The position numbers were made by a program, and so were the translations under genes. 64,000 bases of DNA from Ligustrum vulgare (lineage: Eukaryota; Streptophyta; Magnoliopsida; Lamiales; Oleaceae), in the NCBI GenBank assembly GCA_963555705.1, contig OY743170.1, positions 29,401,362-29,465,361 of the forward strand, in the 5' to 3' direction. Under the pieces are notes generated by a model that worked only from the letters and a program-made list of their open reading frames with translations, ran no database searches and was not told the origin of the DNA. Below are positions 38,936-50,639 of this stretch, piece by piece; the first letter of the stretch is position 1; each line of letters starts with the position of its first letter.

Positions 38936-40434
38936 TGATGTGTGTCGCAATGCACCAAAATAATAAATAATTCCTTACTCGTTAAATATTAATTAATAAT
39001 GTAGTAGCGAGAGTAAGGGTCGATCCCACGACGAACGGAAACTAATTTTAGTTGTTCGATCAATTAGAATGGAATGGGGGGTTTTGTTGTTTGAATTGCT
39101 TGAATGAAAACTATGCATAAAAATAAACAATTAAATATGACTAAAGAAATAATATGAGAGGAAATCTTGTTCTCGGGTTCGCTTGTGCCCTCAATTAATG
39201 TTAAACTTTTCCTTGTAACGTGTTTCTATTCCTAATTCAATTATCAATCATAAATAATCAACAAGCTCTGATTATCTAAATTCTTCCTTATGTGTATTGA
39301 TTCAAAATAAGCTCTTTGAACCAATTCTAGCCATGGACAATCCTAAACAAGCTCTTAGGATTTAATGCACGACTAATATGAAAATTTAGAAGAATAGATT
39401 GAATTGGATCGTTAATTACACAAGGTCGAATTAATCAATCCAAGTTGAATTATTACTAAACCTGCACGAGATTTATTTGCTACTAAAGTAAAGATTCAAT
39501 GACAATTACGGATCAAGAATCTAAACATAGCATATTCATGAATCCAAAGATCAATAATCCAATTGGCCAAATTAAACTATTAATCAAATAAACTCAATTG
39601 AACATTCAAAACATAATAATCCAACAATTGAAATAAATGAATAAATTCACGCTACTAATTTGTAGGAAAAGAAAATAACATAATTAAATTGACACAACTT
39701 CCCCTTTGAACAAGATATGGAATCTAGCCTAGCATGGTTGTGGTAGATTCTTCAAGTTGCTTCATGAATTCCATTGTTGTTGATATTCTTGCGCTTGAAA
39801 ATCTCCCAAGAATGCTCTATATTTTTCTCTCAATTTTCCTCAATGTTTTGCCTCTTTCACAATAATAAAAGTCTTTTTTTCTTGTCATGAAACTCCCTTT
39901 TTATAGCTCCAATTTCGTGCCCTAGCTTTGGCCTCAAGAAATCCCAAATTATGGAAAGAATTGAAATAAGGAAATTCTTGACTTGAATAGTTACGGCCGT
40001 AACTATTCTTTTACGGCCGTAATTGAGTTTCTGCGTATTTTCCAAAGTTGACATTACGGCCGTGACATATCCATTTACGGGCGTGACATATCCATTTACG
40101 GCCGTGACTAAGTCTCTGCTGATTTCTTTCTTTTAGACGGTTACGGCCGTAACTTTACCTTTACGGCCGTAACTAAGTCTCTGCTTATTTTCAACTTGCT
40201 TCACGACACTTTCACGGCCGTAACCTTATTTTCTTACGGCCGTAACTTTATTTGCATGAAAGTCCCCAAACTTCAGTTTTGAGTGCATTTTGATCCTTTT
40301 TTCTTCTTTTCTCTTCTTCTATGATCCTATACAATATAAAACATACAATGCATTAATAATACTTAGATAGAATCACATTATTGCTTATTCAAGGATATAA
40401 GTGCATCAAATAAACGTTAATATAACACTTATCA
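38936..40434 (-). repeat. 5' LTR of the nested element
   Basis: 1499 bp, matching 32730-34228 with about 10 substitutions that I could count (for example CACGAGGAACG/CACGACGAACG, TTGACCTC/TTGGCCTC). It carries the same nine palindromes (39989-40246). A frame that runs from its end into the Athila protease (40401-40434) is accidental. Confidence 0.93.
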
Positions 40435-40814
40435 GTTCTCCAACCATTGCATGTATGATAGGAACCACTCGTATTAGTCATGCCTTACTAGATTTAGGTT
40501 CAAGTGTGAATTTTTCGCCCTTTAGTGTATATACACAACTTGGTCTAGGTGAACTTAAGCCTACCCCCATGATTTTACAATTAGCAGATAGATCTGTTAA
40601 GATACCTAAAGGGATTATTGAGGATGTTTTGGTTCAAGTCGATAAATTCTATTATCCAGTTGATTTTGTTGTTATTGATGTTCAAAGTACACCTAAAACT
40701 TCTCCTCAAATCCCTGTTATTCTTGGTAGACCATTTCTTGCAACTTCAAATGCTTTGATAAATTGTAGGAGTGGTATTTTAAAGTTGACTTTTGGAAATG
40801 TCTTTGGAACTTAA
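40435..40814 (+). pseudogene. Aspartic protease of the plus-strand Athila element
   Basis: Directly after the second GTTCT target copy the frame reads TIACMIGTTRISHALLDLGS then SVNFSPFSVYTQLGL, with the DLGSS active-site variant typical of plant gypsy elements of this group. ILGRPFLATSNALINCRSG follows. It is the continuation of the 32.5-32.7 kb gag tail that the nested element interrupted. The frame shifts after about 40800. Confidence 0.85.
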
Positions 40815-41084
40815 CATTTTCAATGCTTGTAGGCAACCAAAAGATTTTGATGAAGTGCGGGAAGTTAATATGCTGGAAGAGCTGCTAATTGAGTTAGAAG
40901 ACCCTGATGAGCATCTTGAGCAAAATCTCGAATTGGACAGCATTCAGGACTCTTCAAAAGTGTAACAACAGCAGCTGTAAGAGCTTGGCAGGAAAACATT
41001 GAGCCTCTAAATGTTAGCCAGACACCCATGCAAACATCAGCAGAAAAGATGCCAACTCTGGAGCTTAAACCTCTTCCATCGGAA

Positions 41085-42197
41085 CTAAAGTATGCATTCT
41101 TGGGACCTAATGAATCATACCCTTTGGTAATCTCTTCTACTCTTACTTGTGATTAGGAAAATATGTTGTTGAAAGTGCTGAATGATCATAGATCTGCAAT
41201 AGGTTGGACTATAGCTGATATTAAGGGAATTAGTCCTTTAGTGTGCACTCATAGAATTTTTCTAGAAGAAAATGCTAATCCTTCAAGGGAATCTCAAAGA
41301 AGGCTAAACCCTAACACGAAAGAGGTTGTTAAAAATGAAGTTTTAAAATTACTTGATGCAGGTATTATTTATCCTATTACAGACAGCAAGTGGGTAAGTC
41401 CTACTCAAGTAGTTCCTAAGAAAACTGGGGTTACTGTTGTTGAAAATGAACAGAGAGAAATGATAACTAAAAGGGTACCCACTAGTTGGAGAATGTGTAT
41501 AGATTATAGAAAATTGAATTCCATGACCAAAAAAGACCATTTCCCTTTACCATTTTTAGACCAAGTGCTAGAAAGAGTTGCTGGACATTTATTCTATTGT
41601 TTCTTGGATGGTTTTTCAAGCTATCATCAAATTGAAATAGCATTAGAAGACCAAGAAAAAACTACTTTTACTTGCCCTTTTGGGACGTTTGCTTTTAAAA
41701 GAATGCCTTTTGGTCTTTGTAATGCCCCAGCAATCTTTCAAAGATGCATACTTAGCATATTCAGTGACATGATAGAAAATTTTTTGGAAGTATTTATGGA
41801 TGATTTCTCTGTGTATGGTGATTCATTTGATGATTGCCTAACAAATTTGAAAGCTGTTTTATGCAGGTGTGAGGATAAGCAACTTCTCCTTAATTGGGAG
41901 AAATGTCATTTCATGGTAACAAGAGGAATTGTTTTAGGTCATATAATTTCTGCTAAAGGCATGGAAGTAGATAAGGAAAAAGTAGATTCAATTTCTAGGT
42001 TATTTATTCCTTTAACTGTAAAAGATGTTCGATCATTTTTAGGCCATGCAGGTTTTTATAGGAGGCTCATAAAAGATTTTAGTGTCATAGCAAAACCTTT
42101 GACCACACTTTTGATGCATGATACAAAATTTGTTTGGACTAATGAATGCATTGCAGCTTTTGAACATTTAAAAAGGCACTCATCACTGCACCCATAG
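41085..42197 (+). pseudogene. Reverse transcriptase of the plus-strand Athila element
   Basis: AFLGPNESYPLVISS reads at about 41095-41140, broken by a TAG, and is followed at 41163-42197 by 344 residues. Motifs: GWTIADIKGISPLVCTHRIF, RRLNPNTKEVV, IDYRKLN, FLDGFSSYHQI, CPFGTFAFKRMPFGLCNAPA and the catalytic VFMDDFSVYG. YXDD is FMDD here, the usual gypsy variant. GHAGFYRRLIKDFSVIAKPL starts the connection domain. A frameshift follows near 42180. Confidence 0.92.
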
Positions 42198-42600
42198 TTA
42201 GATCACCTGATTGGTCTCTACCTTTTGAATTAATATGTGATGCAAGTGATATAGCTGTAGGGGCAGTGCTTGACCACAAGAAAGGTAAGGAACCTTATGT
42301 AATCTATTATGCTAGCAGAACTTTGAATCAAGCTCAATTGAATTACACAACTACCGAAAAAGAGCTGCTAGCTATAGTTTTTGCACTGGAAAAATTTCGA
42401 ACTTATCTCATTGGGACCCCTGTTACCATCTTTACTGATCACTCTGCTCTTAAATATTTGTCACAAAGAAAGATGCTAAACCTAGACTCATTCGTTGAAT
42501 TTTGTTATTGCAGGATTTTGACATTACAATTAAGGATAAAAAAGGGGTGGAAAATGTTGTTGCTGATCATTTATGCAGATTAAATTCTGAAAATTCAAAA
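42180..42600 (+). pseudogene. RNase H of the plus-strand Athila element
   Basis: APIVRSPDWSLPFELICDAS, then ASDIAVGAVLDHKKGKEPYV, YASRTLNQAQLNYTTTEKEL, LAIVFALEKFRTYLIGT and FTDHSALKYL: the Ty3-type RNase H with its Asp/Glu positions visible. Frames change near 42500, where QDFDITIKDKKGVENVVADH would be expected. Confidence 0.88.
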
Positions 42601-43956
42601 GTTTCTCACCCTTTAAATGATTCATTTCCCGATGAACAGTTATTTAGCTTGAATATTGTTCCATGATTTGCTGACTTGGTTAATTATCTGGTTACAGGTC
42701 ATATGCCCTCAAATTGGAGTGTCCAAGACAAAATGAGGATGAAAGCTATTGCAAGGAACTTCTTCTATGATGATCCATACTTATTCAAATATTGTGCTGA
42801 TGAAATTATCCGAAAATGTGTTCCTGATGATGAGGTACAACAAGTTCTTACCTTCTGTCATTCTCATGCTTGCGGAGGCCATTTCTCTTCGCAGAAAACA
42901 GCTGCTAAGGTACTTCAATGTGGTTTTTATTGACCTTGTTTATTTAAGGATGCTCATACCTTTTGTAAAAATTGTGAAGCATGTCAGAAACTTGGTAGTC
43001 TCAGCCATAGGAATATGATGCCATTTGCTCCAATCCTTGTTCTTGAAATTTTTGATTGTTGGGGATTAGATTTTATGGGTCATTTTCCCCCTTCTTTTGG
43101 ATATCTTTATATATTGGTTGCTGTTAATTATGTGTCAAAATGGGTAGAGGCTATTCCATGTAGAACAAATGATCATAAAGTTGTGCTCAAATTTTTGAAA
43201 GAACATATTTTTTCTAGGTTTGGTATGCCTAAGGCCATAATTAGCGATGGAGGAACACATTTTTGAAATAAACCTTTTGAAACCTTGTTAAAGAAATATG
43301 GCATTAGGCATAAGATTTCCACTCCCTATCACCCTCAAACTAATGGTCAAACTGAACTAGCCAACATGGAAATTAAAGGCATTTTGACAAAAATAGTTAA
43401 TCTAAATAGAAAAGATTGGGCTATAAAATTGGATGATACTTTATGGGCCTATAGGACTGCTTTTAAAACTATTCTTGGAATGTCTCCTTATAGGATTGTA
43501 TTTGAAAAACCTTGTCATTTTCCGTTTGAAATTGAACATAAAGCTTATTGGGCAATCAAAACACTCAACTTTGATTTAGATCAAGCTGGTGAATTTAGGA
43601 AATTAAAATTGAATGAGTTAGATGAATTGTGTTTGGAAGCATATGAGAATACAAAAATTTCAAAAGAGAAAATGAAAGTTTTTCATGATAAGAAAATTTT
43701 TAGAACATCATTTTTCTCTTCTCAAAAAGTTTTGCTATATGACTCTAAGCTTCATTTGTTTCCTGGTAAGTTGAGAACTAAATGGATTGATCCTTACATT
43801 GTGCAAACTGTTTATCCTTATGGAGTGGTTGAAATCTTGGATCCAAAAACTGGTACTATTTTTAAAGTTAATGGACAACGTCTGAAACCGTTTTTGGATA
43901 ATTTTTCTGCTGAAGTTAATGAACTACCTCTGCTGGACCCTGATTCCAGTGGCTGA
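42601..43956 (+). pseudogene. Integrase of the plus-strand Athila element
   Basis: The zinc-binding part is at 42676-43015 (CHSHACGGHFSSQKTAAKVL, CEACQKLG). The catalytic core is at 43015-43480, with LDFMGHFPP, ISDGGTHF and [19 protein letters not shown] supplying the D,D,E set. The C-terminal part is at 43680-43956 ([20 protein letters not shown]). In-frame TGA stops at 42664, 42931 and 43264 interrupt it. The first two lie at positions where the family has Trp, which fits G-to-A change. No env-like frame follows. Confidence 0.9.
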
Positions 43957-45608
43957 TTTTCTTGGAACTAACTTTTATTATTATGTATATATTTTCTTTT
44001 CTTTTTGCAGATTTTATTCTTTTCTTCATTTTTTTAGTTTTTCATTCTTGAATAATTGGTCATGTGCATAGGCCTCCTCTCAGGTACACCCTTCTCCTTT
44101 AGCTTGATTTAATTTTGAGTTGTGTTTATTAATCGCTTTTCATTTTTCTTCTCTTTGAGTCATTGAGGACAATGCCCGATTTTAGTTGGGGGGAGAGTAA
44201 CTCAAATGTACTTGTTTTGCATTAATTTTTGTGATTTTTGAGTATTAAAATTGAGTACATCTTGAGTCTTGAATTATATCTTTGTTATTCTGTAAAAACC
44301 TCCCTCCTAAAAAAATTTTATGCACGATTTTAAGCCTTGTGGTAAGATGGATAGTCAACACATACAACTAGAGCTCTCTCAAGTTTAAGTAATTTTATTT
44401 GTTCATCATGAGAGTTGAGTGATTGGTAGTTTTCTTATATTGCCCTTGTTTGATATTGCGACTTCCATTGGGCATCATTACACGGATTGTGGATTGTTGG
44501 TGATTTACACTTGAGAAATGATGAAGGTCAATGTCAAATAAAAATTTGATCCTTTAAAGCTAACCTTATCATCTTCTCTTCCCATCACAAATCCCTTTCA
44601 TTTATTTCACATTAAAGGAGACATTGCATCCAGACATTGCTTCCATAAATACATAACCTTGTTTCTACTTTCAAGTATAAGTGAGGATGATTATTTTGCT
44701 CCATATTTGAGAAAAAATGTTTAGTGCATGAAAAGAAAGAAAAGTGGAGTTAGAAAGTATTTGACAGTCATTGAGACTAGAGGAAAATGTTGAAGAATTA
44801 TTTGAGAGGATTTCAAAAAAAAAAATGAAAAAAAAAAAAAAAAGTCAAAAGAAAAGGGAGACATATTGAAAAGAAAGTAAAGAATGTGAAGAAGAAAGTA
44901 AGCTTGAAGTGTGATTAAAAGTGAAAATTATTATCCTCGCTTATATTTTGTAAGTCCTCAATTTCTACTCACTTCTTTTATTTCCTTATCCTATATAAAA
45001 AAAGGGCTGCTACCATTACATCTTATACTTCCATTGGAATTTATTATTCTACTATTATCATTGGAACATGTAAACCTTTTCTTCCACCACTCCGTATCAG
45101 TTCCCTTGATAACACCATCATAACCTTTACATTGATATTGACATTTTGATCTTAAGTTTCTTGTGGTAAGAACGGTTGAGTCCCAATGGTCGTGAGCTTT
45201 TCATGAGGTCAATATTTGCATTGCTGACATCCACATATATATGGCCTTTCTTGAATGCTTGAGTGATCAGTTTTCAAACTCCATGAGTGACCCCCCTAAC
45301 CAGTACAAAAAACAATAATACACATACCAGTGAGTATATGGAGTTTATGCTTTACTTGAGTGAATACTCGACACTGTATGTGTTGGGGTTAGTGGTTTGA
45401 TGGATCGGCTTAAAACACACACACAAAATTTTGGGAATGTTTTTATGGATTAATTTGGGATATAATGTTTGATCTCTTGATTTTGCGAAGTTGATGTGGT
45501 CGACTATCTAAACTCATTCTTGACTTTACAATTGAAGTTTTTCATTGAGCTAGTCATGTTTTTAATTCCCTTGAATTGCTAGAGACTAGCAAAAAGTTAG
45601 TTGGAGAG
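43957..45608 (+). other. 3' non-coding region of the Athila element
   Basis: Contains CATTGAGGACAATG (44161-44174) followed by TTAGTTGGGGGGAGAG (44182-44197), the conserved purine-rich motif of this lineage. About 1.4 kb of AT-rich DNA with an A-run at 44817-44842 then leads to the 3' LTR. A short purine stretch, GTTGGAGAG, borders the LTR at 45600-45608 and may be the functional polypurine tract. Confidence 0.65.
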
Positions 45609-48600
45609 TGTGATTATTGTCCAATTTTACTTATTTTAAAGAAGTAAATAAATGAAAAAAATACAATTTTGGGGTATAAATTTTGTCATTTAGAGTAAAA
45701 TTTATTAAAGATTCAATTTTATTTGTTTAACTCTAAATTAACTTTAATTGCTAAAAATTTCATTTATTTGATTACAGATATATTTTGGACAATTTCAACC
45801 CAAAAATTCCTAATTTAATGGACCGAAAAAGCCCATAATAGAGCCATCTTCTACTTCAACTCCCGTCCTCTCCAATCAAAAAAAAAAACCTACAGCCGCC
45901 CACTTTTTTCATCCTCTGTCTTCTCTCAATTCCTTCAACCACCAGCCACTTATCTTCAACAACTCCAGCCGCAACCCATGCTTTGTCTCTATCTCTTCAA
46001 TAACTCAGCCGCAGCACCTTCTACCTCTTCCCTCAGCCTCTGCCCATACGCCACTCTTCCACCATAACCAACCACTCATCAGCACAACCGCCAATACCAG
46101 CCTTTCCTCCCAACAGTCGCCACCTCTCTTCTCTCTGCCTCGACAGTCACCTTCAAGCCACACAGCCGCAGCAACCTCTGTTTCGCTCCATTCTCTCACC
46201 GTAACCTACAGTCGTAGCTCTCCATCTGTCTCTTGTTCATACACATCACCTTCCACACAGCCGCCAGCCAGCAACTTCTCTCCATAGCCAACAACCTCAT
46301 CTTCATTCCCTCAATTCTCGGCCAACGTCAAACGTTCCAGTCTCACCTTCCTTCCCCAACTCAGCCCTCAAACCTCTCTATAACCAGCCCTCTTCTCCAC
46401 TCATGCCCAGCCTCATTCTTCATCAACGAACCAGCAGCCTGCCAATTCTTCACTTCCAAACCAGCAGTCTCCATCGGAATCCTCAACCTCAGCAACCGGT
46501 CCCAGCCAGCTGCTCCTCACTCTCGCCGGTCCTTTTTTCGTTTTACACTGAACCAGAAGCTACAGCACTCGGCCAAAGCAGCAGCCTCGGTTTACCTCAC
46601 GCAGCAGCTCTCGGTTTGGGTGATTGGTTCCAGTTTCCATTTATTGTTTTGCTTAGATTTTGAATTGTTTCAATTGTTAGTTTCAATAAATTTAGATTAT
46701 TGATATTAGTTTTTTTTTAGATATTTTTAGTTATTAAATTTTCATTTTCAAACTTGAATTTCGTTTTCTAGTAATGATATTTTTTTGGTTGAAATTTATT
46801 TTGGTTAATTCAATTATGTTCGGGTAAGTTATATTTGAGGGGAGTTATTCTTAGCTTCAATGGGTGTGTTTTAATTTCTTATGGGTGAATTATTGTTATT
46901 GATAAGAGTTTATAAATTATTTTACATGGATGAATGTTGATAAGTGTATTTTATACACTTATTTCTATCCTAAAAGTAGGATTTTATATGTATGTTTTGG
47001 AATATTTGCTATTTATTTTGCGTTATTTGTTTACATTTCAGAAATAATCCCAAATTCAAGAAAACAAAGGAATTGAAGCTAAAATTGAGCAATTGGATGT
47101 AAAAAGTGTCAAAGTGAGCAAATCAAGAATTGATGCAGTCAATCAAATAGCTAATTTGAAGAAAAAATCGAATTTGGAAGAAATCAGAATTTCAGGGGTT
47201 AAATTGCAACAATCAGAAGTTGGAGGACTTGCTGTGCAATTAAAAGACAGGGACCAAGTTGCAGAATTTAAAAGATAAAAATTGCAGCCGGAATTACAAC
47301 CGTGCGGCCGCATGGTTGAACAAGGCATGCGGTCGCACGGTAGTCCCGACTGGGCCTCAGCTGGGCTTTTTACGCAAAATTCAGCAGTTTTCTCCTCAAT
47401 TAACCTAAATCTCGGGAAAATTTATAAATACCAGACCAAGGGCACGAGATTAGGGGTTCCCAATTCATTGAAGAGATGCCAAAACGCTGTCGGATTGCGA
47501 AGGATCCACTCCAAGCCAAGACACAATTGAAGAACGAAGATCAAGGGCATGAATAGGGTGACATCTATCCATTCCTTTTGTGATTTATATTCAATTATGT
47601 ATCTAGGCTAGGTTCTTAAATGTTAGAATTGTGATGAAGCATTTAATTCCGGATTTTATGTATTGATTATCATTTAATTTCATAATTCATGGGTTTGAGC
47701 AATTGATATATACTATTTTTATCATGCAATTACTTGATCACTAGTTGTATGATTTTAGGTTGTGATTTCTTAAGTTCGAAAGATTGAGATTTCATTAGAC
47801 TTGTATCAATTGCCACAAAGTTCGATAGGGGATAGAAATATACCCCTATGCTTTGTGTTATCTGCTATAGTATTCACTAAATTTGTAATGCCTTTCTATA
47901 CATTTAGATTCGTCATAGAAATATAGTCAGATTGTGTATAGAAATAGATGTTGATTCTTGTCCGAAAGGGAGTCTTGAAAATATTAGGAATATGGATTTT
48001 CAAAACCTCGTGAATTATTGTTAGATGTTTAATTTAATGCGTAATTAATGGAATAAATGTGGATTCTCAATTCTAGCATGTTTTTCTCATATTTTCTCTA
48101 AATCAAATTTCCTCGTTCTTTCTAGTTTAATTTTAATTCAAAATTTCCAAATCCTAGGCTTCTCTAGTTCCGGTTAAGGTAGTAGTCTAAAATACGATTT
48201 AAAACAATCTCTGTGGGAACGATATTCGGACTTAAAATCCACTTTATTACTTGCGCGACCCGTGCACTTGGGGAGCGTCGTCAAATGTCGTTGATGTGGT
48301 ATGTATTAAATATGCACACAACGTTCTCGACTAAATGCCATAAAATAAATTGACTAATTTTCTTACTAACGTGTTTAAATCTTATCGATATCAAGAAAAT
48401 TCACACTAATCTTATTTAGAAAGCCCAATTGATAGCGAAAGAATAACTCCGCTCGAATTTCCTTTCATTGCAATTTAATTATATTCTTTTTTATTCATTT
48501 AAACACAATTGAAATCATAGTTTAAGTTTCGAATTTAGCAAATATTACGATACCAATAAAACCCCTAGGAAGAATGACCCTGGATTATTGTTAGGCTATA

Positions 48601-48619
48601 ACTTGACCCATTTATACTT
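45609..48619 (+). repeat. 3' LTR of the Athila element, interrupted by a solo LTR
   Basis: 45609-46552 and 48284-48619 match the 5' LTR. 46553-46934 is LTR sequence absent from the 5' copy. 46938-48283 is a foreign solo LTR. The last about 27 bp of the 5' LTR are not matched here, so the 3' end is truncated or diverged. Confidence 0.82.
46938..48283. mobile_element. Solo LTR, 1346 bp, with AATGT duplication
   Basis: Begins TGATAAGTGTATTTTATACAC and ends GTGCACTTGGGGAGCGTCGTCA. It is flanked by AATGT (46933-46937 and 48284-48288). The TGATAAGTG start is shared with the minus-strand reading of the nested element's LTR, suggesting a related lineage but a different family. It contains an inverted pair, CCGTGCGGCCGCATG / CATGCGGTCGCACGG (about 47300-47340). 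Frames within it (for example 47093-47278) are accidental. Confidence 0.9.
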
Positions 48620-50500
48620 TGGGCATAGTATATGTTTCACCTTACAATTGTCAATTGCTACCACCAAATTTAAGTCGTGAAACTTTAGATAGGTAACGAT
48701 TCCTATATTTCAAATAGATTTTCTCTAATCATTTCACCGCAATCCCAAAGTACCGAGGTATTGATTACCCTTTTTAATCCCACTCATTGGTACTTCAAAG
48801 AATACTCCCAACATATCGAGTTGATGATCATACATCTTGATATCACTCATTGGTACATCAAAGAGCGCAAGCTAGTAATTAAAGTAAATCATTCTTCATT
48901 AAATACATTTCTAATAATCATATAATTATCGGCACTTATTATGCATTTTCAGGCAAATAAATTATTGTATTTGTGCTAGATCTTTGAAACATTCGTTGCG
49001 CCACAAGTCGTGTATGACGACTATACCTATAGGTATTTTACTGGTTTTACACTTTTTATGTGTTTGGACTTCATGTCTCAAAACTTCAAGTTTTGTAATA
49101 AGTTTAATTTAGCCTGAATGTATACTTTTGCCAACTATTTTTATGTCGATCTTCTTCAACATATTTTCTTTTATTACCCTCGCTATCATTCAAATTATGA
49201 TGTGGCTAGCTTTGCAATTTTCTTTTGTATAAGTGCTTTATAAAGTGTGTCGACACAATTATCATCTCAATTTGATTTCTTTCCCCACAAGACATAACTA
49301 TAGAGATCTTAATTTTTCAATATTTCAAGTACTTGAACCTCTTCTCGAGATTTACAATTAATTATATCAATAAATACTCTCTCACGAGTAAATGCCTCCT
49401 CAATAAGACCATCATAATCATTTGCTATATTTTTATTTATTTGGGGATCTTTATTCGAATTAATTATCGCTACGCTTCAAATGTGACATACATCAATATA
49501 AGATAGAGCATCTGTAGCTAGTACATGATATTTTATTAATCTCTTATGCATCTTGTAATTATATTATCTTTTGAACTTTCGTTCGTATTTTCAATTGAAC
49601 TTCTGGTTCGTATTATCAATCGTGAGGATATAGATAACATAATATGATACATTTGTTTGATTTTAAGCTACTAATCTTCCCCCTAATGTTAAGAAAATTT
49701 TCCAATCAAATTGACAATCATTTTTTTTCGACGTTGTAAAATATCACCCATTTGGGATATATGTTCAAACAACGCATTTTTATCAATATTCTTTATTTTC
49801 CATATCAGTGCATTGTGGTGGATCAATTGCACTATTAAAAAATTATATGGAAAAATTAGGCTCTAACCATAAGCCAATTATAACAGGGAGAACTATGATA
49901 TTGGCATGATGCGTAATAGAATTCCCTAAACAAAAAGGGAAGTATTTTGTTCTCAATTGATTGGAGGTGTTTAACAAGCAAAAATGTTAAACTATTTATC
50001 GACATCTCAACTAACACTTATTAAAATGTTGAGATTCATGTCCACTAGCATTATCAAGACACATTCTTGATTATATAATCTGAAGATTATGCTCATAATT
50101 CAAAATTTGAGCAATAATTTCGCAAACTTCAAGTTGCGAACACCATGCAATCATCTAGTATATGTATCAAATCTATTAGATACAAAAAATATTTAGATGA
50201 TCAACGTGGAGAATGATGGGACCCCATTTACCACCCTAATTATTTTCAGAAATATTGGGAATTTAATCCATATTTTAGCTAGTGATAGTCATTAAATTTC
50301 ATGAACGAGAACAAACATCATATATAATTGAATTGAAGAATCTTCTGGTTCTTCATTGAGTATCCATTTTAATTACGCATCATTATTGATCCAGTAACGG
50401 TCCAACTGGTCATGCCAAATAATAAAATCAAATTGAACTTTTGGCTCAATATAAGATATAATTCAATGATTAAGCATTATATAATCATATATCATTCAAG
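48620..50500 (-). pseudogene. Decayed copia pol (integrase region) of the minus-strand copia element
   Basis: Minus strand around 50000-50130 gives broken frames resembling a copia integrase core, with LDNASGHESQHFN aligning with the family's RLDNAGEFTSQAF-type block. Around 50220 a weak GPIHPPCGPF-like stretch can be read with frame changes. No uninterrupted frame remains. The assignment depends on orientation (LTR and polypurine tract) plus these weak matches. Confidence 0.45.
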
Positions 50501-50639
50501 TAGTCAAACTAATCAATATCCTTATGACATTAGTTATATGTTTTCCTCCACGGATAAACATGAACTCAAATGATATATTCTTCGAAACAAATGCTACTTT
50601 GAAAGCATGTTTTATTACTCATTCAAAATCAATATGTCA

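Larger units (their letters stand above)
32730..40434 (-). mobile_element. Nested minus-strand Athila-related element, gag-protease only
   Basis: Two 1499-bp LTRs (32730-34228 and 38936-40434) with flanking GTTCT (32725-32729 and 40435-40439). The tRNA-Asp primer site lies on the minus strand next to the right LTR. Internal coding is gag plus an aspartic protease. No reverse transcriptase, RNase H or integrase is present in the 2.2 kb between protease and 3' LTR, so it must depend on a partner. The LTRs differ at about 10 positions by my count, suggesting recent insertion. It is inserted into the gag-protease region of the plus-strand Athila element. Confidence 0.93.
29484..48619 (+). mobile_element. 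Plus-strand Athila-type Ty3/gypsy element, itself interrupted twice
   Basis: Its 5' LTR (about 29484-30780), tRNA-Asp primer site, gag, protease, RT, RNase H, integrase and 3' LTR lie in order on the plus strand. A 7.7-kb relative is inserted at 32730-40434 and a solo LTR at 46938-48283. Domain order and sequence style (SLRDYIFPTV, AFLGPNESYP, IDYRKLN, LGRPFL) fit the Athila lineage. Many frameshifts and stops make it non-functional. The 3' LTR loses similarity to the 5' LTR at about 48619, and no clean 5-bp target duplication was found. Confidence 0.85.

Noticed and set aside
33784..40246. CRISPR-like array from the regularly recurring TTACGGCCGTAA units
   Set aside because: The repeats are short palindromes with unequal, related spacers inside LTRs of a plant retrotransposon. 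No cas genes are present and the setting is eukaryotic.
41349..41540. Minus-strand frame inside the RT gene
   Set aside because: Antisense to clear RT motifs. No independent evidence.
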